From the NCBI GenBank assembly GCA_002329365.1, contig DCUB01000038.1, positions 8,053-56,716 of the forward strand: 48,664 nt of DNA, written 5' to 3'. The translations under genes and the position numbers were made by a program. Position 1 is the first letter of the stretch, and each line of letters begins with the position of its first letter. Positions 42,049-48,664 of the stretch are shown here, piece by piece. This DNA is from Ruminococcaceae bacterium UBA1425 (GTDB lineage: Bacteria > Bacillota > Clostridia > Oscillospirales > Acutalibacteraceae). Below the pieces are notes generated by a model. That model did no database searches. It was not told where the DNA came from and saw nothing but the letters and a program-made list of their open reading frames with translations.

Positions 42049-43971
42049 ATGAAGAATGTGTATATGTCGCAGCCGAACCGATGTGTCGGGAAGAACATCT
42101 ATCTTCCCTACGCGTCGGGGGCGCTGGTCGCCTGCGCGCAGACAGACCCTTCTATCCGGGAAAACTATACATTCAGGGACATCTTCTTTACATTTGAAGA
42201 CATCGACAAACGCATTACCGGGATGAATAAACCGTTTCTTGTCGGCTTTTCGTGCTATATATGGAACTATGAATATAATCTGAAATTCGCAGGAAAGCTT
42301 AAAGAAGCTTTTCCTGAATGCCATATAGTTTTCGGCGGCCACAATGTCAACGCCATGTCCTCTGATTTACTGGAGAAATGCCGCTTTATAGATTTTTTAA
42401 TACATGACGAGGGTGAAATTCCGTTTCAGAAGCTGCTGCTTGCCTTGATCGGCGTGATGAATTTTTCAGACGTGCCGAATCTTTCATACAGAAAAGACGA
42501 TAATATCTTTAAAAACGAAAACGCATATTTCAACGTCGATGATTTTCCGTCACCATATGCCGCAGGGCTGTTTGATGAAATGGTAAAGAATGAAAACTAC
42601 GAGTTTTCCGCCATCTTCGAGACAAACCGCGGTTGTGTGTTCGGCTGCACATACTGCGACTGGGGCCTGTTCAAGTCAAAATTACGCCGTTTCCCCATGG
42701 AACGTGTATACGGCGATATCGATTGGCTTTCGGAACACAGGATAGGTTACAGCGTCTGCGCCGATGCTAATTTCGGCATTCTTGACAGGGACAAGCAGAT
42801 TACTGATTATCTTGTTGAAGCAAAAAAAAGAACGGGATTCCCCGACAAGATTTGCTTCTGCTACACCAAAAACTGCAACAATACCGTATTTGAGATAAAC
42901 AGAAAGCTTCACGAAGCCGGTATCCTTAAGAGCGCGACACTGGCTATTCAGTCGCTCAACGAAACAGCGCTGAAAAATGTAGGCAGAAAAAATATTTCCG
43001 TTGAAGAATACAGGGAACTGAATGCCCGCTATCACAAGGCAAATATTCCCGTACTTACGGAGCTGATTCTCGGCCTGCCCGGTGAAACCTATGAGAGCTT
43101 CCGCGACGGGTTATGTCATTTTCTTGAGATTGGTCATCATATTCCCATCAACACATATAACTGCGAGCTGCTGATGAATTCACGAATGGCACAGCCGGAT
43201 TACGTCGAACTCCATAAAATCAGGTCTGTAAGAATGCCTTTGGTCGGTACGTTTCACGGCAGCATCGAGGAAGAACAGGCGTACCCGGAATATTCAAATA
43301 TAGTTGTGGCTACCGAAAGCATGAACGAAAAAGATTGGATCCGCGCCAATCTTTTCAGCGTGATTGTTTATGCTTTTCACGGAATGGGGCTTTTGCAGTT
43401 CGTCGCGCAGTACCTGCGCCATGAAAAAAATATCACGTATGCGGAGTTTTACGAAGCAGCCATGGACTACATCTTCGGTAAGGAGCAGGGGATAACGTCG
43501 GATATCATGCACACCATCCGAACAGGTTATGAAAAAATGCTGGACGGCAAGGGTTATAACGGCTGCGTAATCCCGTGGCTCGGCAACGTCATTTGGCCGT
43601 TCAATGAAACGCTGTTCATTGAAGCCGTACACTGCCTTGAAGGTTTCTGTGACGATATGCTGCCATTCCTGTTGAAGTTTGGGATTGATCCGGAACTGTT
43701 TGACGAATTGATGGCTTATCAGAAGGCTATGATTAAACGTCCCGACCGTCTGCGCTTTACATTGCGGTTGAAGTATGACTGGCATAAATATTTTACGGAT
43801 ATTTTCAGGGACGAGTATCATCCGCTTGAAGAAAGAGCAAATACGTTGCATGCGGAATATGAAAAAATGCCTTCCGAATGGCCGGACTTTGTCCGCGAAA
43901 TGATCTGGTACGGGCGGCGTGACAGGAAAATGCTTTGCGTAAATGACGTCGTCGTAAAATATGAAGAATAA
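42049..43971 (+). CDS. B12-binding-type radical SAM protein, paralogue 3
   Basis: A 640-residue third paralogue. GFSCYIWNYEYN, FGGHNVN, CVFGCTYC (Cys196, 200, 203), GLPGETYESF, NCELLMNSRMAQPDY and the C-terminal REMIWYGRRDRK align with the other two. It is separated from them by the glycosyltransferase gene and lies 20 bases after it. A TTG at 42046 directly precedes the ATG; the ATG at 42049 is chosen with GGTG upstream. It again lacks a DxHxxG motif. It probably acts on a different carbon or a later intermediate than paralogues 1 and 2. Confidence 0.8.
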   Translation: MKNVYMSQPNRCVGKNIYLPYASGALVACAQTDPSIRENYTFRDIFFTFEDIDKRITGMNKPFLVGFSCYIWNYEYNLKFAGKLKEAFPECHIVFGGHNVNAMSSDLLEKCRFIDFLIHDEGEIPFQKLLLALIGVMNFSDVPNLSYRKDDNIFKNENAYFNVDDFPSPYAAGLFDEMVKNENYEFSAIFETNRGCVFGCTYCDWGLFKSKLRRFPMERVYGDIDWLSEHRIGYSVCADANFGILDRDKQITDYLVEAKKRTGFPDKICFCYTKNCNNTVFEINRKLHEAGILKSATLAIQSLNETALKNVGRKNISVEEYRELNARYHKANIPVLTELILGLPGETYESFRDGLCHFLEIGHHIPINTYNCELLMNSRMAQPDYVELHKIRSVRMPLVGTFHGSIEEEQAYPEYSNIVVATESMNEKDWIRANLFSVIVYAFHGMGLLQFVAQYLRHEKNITYAEFYEAAMDYIFGKEQGITSDIMHTIRTGYEKMLDGKGYNGCVIPWLGNVIWPFNETLFIEAVHCLEGFCDDMLPFLLKFGIDPELFDELMAYQKAMIKRPDRLRFTLRLKYDWHKYFTDIFRDEYHPLEERANTLHAEYEKMPSEWPDFVREMIWYGRRDRKMLCVNDVVVKYEE

Positions 43972-43987
43972 ACAGGAGGTCTCCGCT

Positions 43988-46468
43988 TTGAGCTTTTGGG
44001 ATTATCTTATAGTTACAGCATCAAGCTCTGCGCAAGCGGAGGCTTTTCGTTTTCTGTTGCTTAACAAGCAAAAACAGGGAAAGCTTTCACCGGATACACG
44101 ATATATCGTCATCCCCGACGGCGAACGGAGTATAGGTTCGGGCAGCGCTTTTTTCGGCGTCCTGAAGCAATTATACAAGGAAGAAAACTGCGCGCGGTTT
44201 CCCGTCAATAAGCGTGTGCTTTTAATTCAGTCCGGCGGAGAAAGCCGTCGAGCTCCGCAGTATTACGTTTGCGGAAAGCTCTTTGCGCCGGCAATTAACC
44301 CGGCCTTTGATGATATGTTTGACGAACTCATTGACTCAATGATACCTCTGTGTGATTCCATAGAAGGCGGAATTGTAATTTCTACAAGCGACATCGTCAT
44401 TAAAACCGAGCTGCATTCCGAACCCGTTAGGGGAAATACGGCGTTTGCAATAAAGGCTCCTGTCAAGACAGGCGAACGGCACGGAGTTTTTTGCTGCGAC
44501 GAAAACGGCGTGCTGCTCAGCTTCTTACACAAAAAGCCTGTCGGTGTACTGAAGGCGACCGGAGCCGTCGACAAGTGTGACAACGTTTTTCTCGATACGG
44601 GTGTTGTATATTTCACGCCGTCATGCATGGACAGGTTTTACGATCTGGCAAATAAAATCAGCCCGGAACAAAACGACTGCAGGCTGAATTTTTACGGCGA
44701 TCTTCTTTACCCCTTCGGACAGGACGCGGACATGAGCGGCTATCTCCGCGAGCCTTTCGAGTCCGGCTCTGCTTCGTCTTTGGAAAGCGTGAGAAAAACA
44801 GTATTTCAGCACATTCACGGAGATACTTTGTTCGTCAGGTGTCTTTCGGAGCAGAAGTTTTTGCACATCGGCACTCCGGCGGAACTTCTGAAGCTGAAAA
44901 CAACCGACGACACACACACATCCTGCAACAGCGTTATTGAAGACGGCGCCGAAGTGAATGGCGGGACATACATTGAAAACAGCATCATTGACGGGACAAC
45001 GGTCGTAGGTAAAAACTGCATTCTTTCGTACGTAGTAGTCAGCAATGCAACAATCCCCGACGGAACCGGAATTTATTGCGTTCCGTTAAAAAACAGTAAA
45101 TTTGTCGCGGTAGTTTATGACGCGATGTCAACCGATTACGTGCCGGATTCCGCTTGGGAGGAAAAACGATGGCGTGTATGCGACACACGCGCCGAAGCTG
45201 TCCGCGCTTCTCTTGCCGGTTTACGAGGCACGGAAAGTCAAAAAAGCATCCTGAAAAATGCAGACTTTTTTTCCGCCGTTTCGTGGAAAGAACACGTCCG
45301 CCACAGAATAAAAAGTCAGTCGTACGAATCAGTTCGCAAGGCTATACTGTCTCCTTTGCGTGAATCGTACGGCCTGTCAGACGTGTTAACGCTGCAAAGC
45401 GACAGGCATTATATCGAACTTCCGCTTCGCGTCAATTTTGGCGGAACATGGACAGACGCGGCGCCGTACTGCGTACAATATGGCGGAACTGTCGTAAATG
45501 CCGCCATATCGCTGAACGGTGAATTCCCCATTCGGGCAGATGTATATAAAAATGATTCCGGCGCGATAGTGTTAAAATGTGACGATTTCGGTGTTTCAAA
45601 GACATTCAGGGATACACAAGGACTGTACGATTTTAATGATTTTTCCGATTTGTTTTCCCTGCACAAAGCCGCCTTAATCGTAAGCGGTATTATTCCGTAT
45701 TCGCATGACGCGTCTTTTGATATACGCAGACGCATAGGCAGCGGAATAAACCTGACAACCTGCGCCAAAAATGTTCCGCAGGGTTCCGGATTGGGCACAA
45801 GCAGCCTCCTGCTTGCCGCTTCCATTCAGGCGCTGTACGATATAACCGGAAGAACAATAAATCAGGACGAGCTTTTTCAAAAAGTATTCTGCGCCGAACA
45901 GCTTATGCGGACAGGCGGGGGATGGCAGGACCAGGTCGGCGGCGTTGTTCCTGGATTCAAGATTATTCGTTCCGAACCAGGCATCCCGCAAAAATTATGC
46001 GTGGAATCAATTCCGATTCAGGAACAAATGCTTTCAGGGCTTAAAAGCAGAGCATGTCTTATATACGCGGGCGAGCGGCATATGGGACGATATATTCTCA
46101 CCGATATAATGGAACGCCAGTTCAAAAACGACCCGGGCGCGACGGAAACGCTTCATAAACTGAAAGACTTGGCGGATACGCAGAAGCGGTTGCTTCAAAG
46201 CGCTGACATTGAAGGATTTATCCAAAGTCTTAACCGGCACTTTGATTTGCTTCTTGAATTGCCGGCAAATGCCGTTACCGGACATATGCGCCGGATTCGC
46301 AGCACACTTTGCGACCTGCTGGATGCCTTTTCTCCATGCGGCGCAGGCGGCGGGGGATTCTGTTTTGCGGTTGCCAAAAATCCGGAAACAATGCGGCAGA
46401 TTACTGAAAGACTTAAGAGCGTATTTGGCGGCAGGGTAAGGGTATATGCTTTTGACTTTGTGATTTGA
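43988..46468 (+). CDS. Fkp-like fused nucleotidyltransferase / GHMP sugar kinase
   Basis: An 826-residue bifunctional enzyme of the fucokinase / GDP-fucose pyrophosphorylase (Fkp) type. The N-terminal half has a sugar-1-phosphate nucleotidyltransferase signature (IQSGGESRRAPQYYVCGKLF near 80) and left-handed-helix-like repeats (about 315-370). The C-terminal half is a GHMP kinase: LPLRVNFGGTWTDAAPYC near 480, NVPQGSGLGTSS near 595, TGGGWQDQVGG near 642 and CGAGGGGFCFA near 783. It should phosphorylate a free sugar at C1 and make the NDP-sugar. It is shorter than the 949-residue Bacteroides Fkp. AGGAGG with an 8-base spacer selects TTG 43988. It is the last gene of the operon. Confidence 0.78.
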   Translation: MSFWDYLIVTASSSAQAEAFRFLLLNKQKQGKLSPDTRYIVIPDGERSIGSGSAFFGVLKQLYKEENCARFPVNKRVLLIQSGGESRRAPQYYVCGKLFAPAINPAFDDMFDELIDSMIPLCDSIEGGIVISTSDIVIKTELHSEPVRGNTAFAIKAPVKTGERHGVFCCDENGVLLSFLHKKPVGVLKATGAVDKCDNVFLDTGVVYFTPSCMDRFYDLANKISPEQNDCRLNFYGDLLYPFGQDADMSGYLREPFESGSASSLESVRKTVFQHIHGDTLFVRCLSEQKFLHIGTPAELLKLKTTDDTHTSCNSVIEDGAEVNGGTYIENSIIDGTTVVGKNCILSYVVVSNATIPDGTGIYCVPLKNSKFVAVVYDAMSTDYVPDSAWEEKRWRVCDTRAEAVRASLAGLRGTESQKSILKNADFFSAVSWKEHVRHRIKSQSYESVRKAILSPLRESYGLSDVLTLQSDRHYIELPLRVNFGGTWTDAAPYCVQYGGTVVNAAISLNGEFPIRADVYKNDSGAIVLKCDDFGVSKTFRDTQGLYDFNDFSDLFSLHKAALIVSGIIPYSHDASFDIRRRIGSGINLTTCAKNVPQGSGLGTSSLLLAASIQALYDITGRTINQDELFQKVFCAEQLMRTGGGWQDQVGGVVPGFKIIRSEPGIPQKLCVESIPIQEQMLSGLKSRACLIYAGERHMGRYILTDIMERQFKNDPGATETLHKLKDLADTQKRLLQSADIEGFIQSLNRHFDLLLELPANAVTGHMRRIRSTLCDLLDAFSPCGAGGGGFCFAVAKNPETMRQITERLKSVFGGRVRVYAFDFVI

Positions 46469-46497
46469 ATAACGGCTAAAGGTGTCATAAAAAATCT

Positions 46498-46521
46498 GCG
46501 GAACGGTCAAGACCGTTCCGC
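46498..46521. terminator. Perfect GGAACGGTC palindrome between convergent genes
   Basis: The 11-bp arms GCGGAACGGTC and GACCGTTCCGC are separated by AA. On the minus strand it is followed by AGATTTTTTAT, so it ends folD transcription, and on the plus strand by a weaker T run after the Fkp-like gene. It belongs to the same repeat family as 53-75, 102-183 and 34865-34943. Confidence 0.75.
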
Positions 46522-46536
46522 AAGCTGTTTTGAAGA

Positions 46537-47391
46537 TTAATTTTGTTTTGTCAGATTTTTTACGGCTGTTAAGGTGTTTTTCATAAGTATTGCCCTCGTC
46601 ATCGGGCCGACGCCGCCCGGTACGGGGGTTATATAGCCCGCGACTTTTTCAACCTCGGCAAAGTCGACGTCTCCGCAGAGTTTGCCCTCGTCGTTACGGT
46701 TCATGCTCACGTCGATAACAACAGCTCCTTCCTTTACCATGTCGGCTGTTACAAGGTTTCTCACTCCGGCGGCGCATACAAGTATGTCGGCATCCCTTGT
46801 AATTTCGGGAAGGTTCTTGGTTTTTGAGTGGCAGATGGTAACGGTGCCGTTTTGCGCGAGAAGAAGAAGCGACATCGGCTTTCCGACAATATTGCTGCGT
46901 CCGATAACCACGCAGCGTTTTCCCTCCGCCGATATTCCCTCGTGGCGGAGCATTTCCATAACTCCGGTGGGCGTGCAGGGGAGAAAGGCACCGTCGCCTA
47001 TCATAATATGACCTACGTTTACGGGGTGGAAAGCGTCTACGTCCTTTTCGGGACTTATTGTGTTTATGACCTCTTTTTCGTCAAGATGTTTCGGAATCGG
47101 CGACTGGCAGAGGATTCCGTGAACGCTCCTGTCGTTGTTCAGTTTCTTTACTAAATCGACAAGCTCCTTCTGCGTAGTATCGGCAGGCAATGAAAATTCA
47201 AGCGAACGTATCCCGACAAGTCCGCAGTCGGCTTTTTTGTTTTTTACATAGACCTTTGAAGCGGGATCGTCGCCGACGATAATCACCGCAAGGCAGGGCT
47301 CAATGCCTTTTTCTTTCAAGGCCTTGACTTCCATAAATACCTCCGAGAGCATTTCGGAGGCTATTTTTTTACCGTCAATTATTTTAGCCAT
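46537..47391 (-). CDS. folD: Methylenetetrahydrofolate dehydrogenase/cyclohydrolase
   Basis: A 284-residue bifunctional FolD, which interconverts methylene-, methenyl- and formyl-tetrahydrofolate in one-carbon metabolism. Tyr48 and Lys52 of the YVKNKKADC motif match the E. coli catalytic pair (Tyr50, Lys54). GILCQSPIPKHL, KDVDAFHPVNVG (normally VDGFHP), GRSNIVGKPMSLLL (NADP loop) and PVPGGVGPMTRAIL are present. GGAGAT precedes the ATG. It starts 30 bases after the BMP lipoprotein stop and is probably co-transcribed with it. Confidence 0.95.
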   Translation of the reverse strand: MAKIIDGKKIASEMLSEVFMEVKALKEKGIEPCLAVIIVGDDPASKVYVKNKKADCGLVGIRSLEFSLPADTTQKELVDLVKKLNNDRSVHGILCQSPIPKHLDEKEVINTISPEKDVDAFHPVNVGHIMIGDGAFLPCTPTGVMEMLRHEGISAEGKRCVVIGRSNIVGKPMSLLLLAQNGTVTICHSKTKNLPEITRDADILVCAAGVRNLVTADMVKEGAVVIDVSMNRNDEGKLCGDVDFAEVEKVAGYITPVPGGVGPMTRAILMKNTLTAVKNLTKQN

Positions 47392-47420
47392 TTTTATCTC
47401 CGATCTTGATTTTGTACGAA

Positions 47421-48614
47421 TTATACGACCTTTACGCTCTTTGAAAATCCGCCGTCGGAAGGTACGCCCGCCAAAGGCTTAATTTCCCCCGATATTATCT
47501 TCGCCTTCGCGTCGCTTACGGCCTTGCTCAAAGCTGCGTCGTCTTTTCTGATTTCAGTAATGTCCACAAGTCCTTCCGCCAGGCCGCCGCTGTAAGGAGC
47601 AGAACTGAATTTTCCGCCCGTGATTTCGTCGAGGACCCGGCTGAAAAACACATCCCATTTCCATACAAGCGAGAACACGTTATATTTTTTGGCGTCGGAC
47701 GACATGTCATAGCCGAAGCCGAAGCAGTATTTTTCTGCCGCCTCCGCCGAAACCTGCGGAAGAGCAGTTACGACGCTTTGTGAAATCACGTCGCATTTGT
47801 GTTCTTTTGCAAGAGCCTCCGCCAGAGTACGCTCAAGCACAAGGTCAAGCTTTACTCCCGTTGAAGACAGCAGAACAGAGGATTTGCCGTCAACGGCGGA
47901 CATTCCCGCGGCAAAGGCGTTTACGTAGTCCGTGACGTTTTTATCTTTTTCTCCGCACACAAAGCCCGCCTTTGTCTCCTTTGAAAGCTCTGCTGCGGCT
48001 ACTCCCGCCAGATAAAAAGCCTCATACATTCTGTCACTATAATACTTCAGGTTCGGAAGCTCGGAGCTTCCCTTGCCGTACTGAAGAAATATCACGTCGG
48101 GGAGCTGAGCAGCGAGATATGATGTAAAATCGACGTAAATCTCGGACGCTGCTACAATAACGTTGCAACCGCCGGAAACAAGAGAAGATGCCGCCTCAAG
48201 CGCCGTTTCGTTTTTTACGGCAATTGGTTTCGCGGGCTTCTTTTCGTCAGGCTCTGTAGTGCTTTCCTCGGTTGCGGGAACAGATGTCGTTACCGTGACC
48301 GAAAAATCCTTTTGGGCGTCGAAGCTGACGTCTGTAACATGTTTTTTTATAATCATCTGACTTGACGTATCAAGCCCCGCTTTTTCTGCGGATGACGTAA
48401 GCCCCTCAAGCTGATAACGGTAAACGGAGGCCGCGTTTGCGGAGTCAGGCAGCAAAACACCTATTTTCAGGTCCTTTAAAGCGACGGCGTCAAGATAGCT
48501 CTCCGAATTTTTGTCGGTATTGTCCGCGCCTCCCTTGCAGCCGCTAAACGCCGCAATCGCCGCTAACAGCGTCAGTACAAGAAGCAACGAAACGATTTTT
48601 GGCATAAACTTCAT
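47421..48614 (-). CDS. BMP-family (PnrA-like) substrate-binding lipoprotein
   Basis: A 397-residue lipoprotein; lipobox AFSGC gives lipidated Cys26. The BMP/PnrA ligand-binding domain shows LKIGVLLPDSANAASVYRY, CNVIVAASEIYVDF, LPDVIFLQYG, YEAFYLAGVAAAELS and a C-terminal KIISGEIKP. It normally delivers nucleosides or other solutes to an ABC importer; no permease or ATPase is adjacent. A Thr/Pro/Glu/Lys-rich insertion (TTEPDEKKPAKP, about 120-135) interrupts the first lobe and is unusual. AGGAGG selects ATG 48614 over GTG 48623. The promoter would lie at or beyond the window end. Confidence 0.8.
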   Translation of the reverse strand: MKFMPKIVSLLLVLTLLAAIAAFSGCKGGADNTDKNSESYLDAVALKDLKIGVLLPDSANAASVYRYQLEGLTSSAEKAGLDTSSQMIIKKHVTDVSFDAQKDFSVTVTTSVPATEESTTEPDEKKPAKPIAVKNETALEAASSLVSGGCNVIVAASEIYVDFTSYLAAQLPDVIFLQYGKGSSELPNLKYYSDRMYEAFYLAGVAAAELSKETKAGFVCGEKDKNVTDYVNAFAAGMSAVDGKSSVLLSSTGVKLDLVLERTLAEALAKEHKCDVISQSVVTALPQVSAEAAEKYCFGFGYDMSSDAKKYNVFSLVWKWDVFFSRVLDEITGGKFSSAPYSGGLAEGLVDITEIRKDDAALSKAVSDAKAKIISGEIKPLAGVPSDGGFSKSVKVV

Positions 48615-48664
48615 AATAGACACCTCCTGTATATGTATTGCGTATTGTAAACTTAAATGAAAGT

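Noticed and set aside
43294..43851. 185-residue minus-strand ORF inside radical SAM paralogue 3
   Set aside because: Shadow of a conserved gene; the residues mirror the codon structure of the plus strand.

Overview
The window looks like a chromosomal piece of an anaerobic, Gram-positive, gut- or digester-type Clostridia (Oscillospiraceae/Ruminococcaceae-like) with roughly 45-50 % GC. Support for this is strong AGGAGG-type ribosome sites, sigma-A promoters with 17-base spacers, several TTG starts, lipoprotein signals, a dockerin-bearing surface protein and a RACE-type corrinoid activator. The taxonomy is inferred from gene content only.

Layout. (1) 1-216: a cluster of GGAACGGTC palindromes. 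(2) 217-3561 (-): an exported metallophosphoesterase followed by a neutral-ceramidase-like hydrolase. (3) 3730-6580 (+): a DUF2927-like lipoprotein, an alanine-type aminotransferase and NagB. (4) 6584-15021 (-): a run of tightly spaced genes (M28 membrane peptidase, two-gene ABC exporter, 1-phosphofructokinase, N-acetylneuraminate-lyase-like aldolase, MATE transporter, RACE activator). (5) 15112-19893 (-): a five-gene operon of SCP2-like protein, class III aminotransferase, split transketolase (N and C subunits) and a second SCP2-like protein. (6) 20142-22826 (-): an alkaline phosphatase broken by an in-frame TAG, followed by a second ceramidase-like gene. (7) 23041-28254 (+): a 1737-residue secreted GLUG/beta-helix protein ending in a type I dockerin. 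(8) 28311-30837: a gene graveyard with remnants of a methyltransferase (two 1-bp frameshifts), a VTC polyphosphate polymerase and a Big_2 domain, plus several hairpins with AAGCC/GGCTT arms, ending at tRNA-Pro(CGG). (9) 31113-34843 (+): a zinc-ribbon protein, a TPM-domain protein and a TIM-barrel glycosidase-like protein. (10) 35172-46468 (+): a seven-gene operon behind a perfect sigma-A promoter, with two polytopic membrane proteins, three paralogous ~640-residue radical SAM proteins, a family 2 glycosyltransferase-like protein and a fused nucleotidyltransferase/GHMP kinase of the Fkp (fucokinase / GDP-fucose pyrophosphorylase) type. (11) 46537-48614 (-): a BMP-type lipoprotein and FolD.

Two gene sets are the best candidates for undescribed biology. 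The first is the radical SAM/Fkp/GT operon (35.0-46.5 kb). It is bounded on both sides by members of the same palindromic repeat family and looks like a pathway that activates a sugar, transfers it and modifies it or its acceptor by radical chemistry. The second is the SCP2-transketolase-aminotransferase operon (15.1-19.9 kb). It lies next to one ceramidase-like gene and about 13 kb from a second, each directly downstream of an exported phosphatase gene. Chemically, a ketol transfer from a transketolase to a fatty aldehyde followed by transamination would give a sphingoid-type 2-amino-1,3-diol. A non-canonical aminolipid route is therefore a testable hypothesis, though only an inference here.
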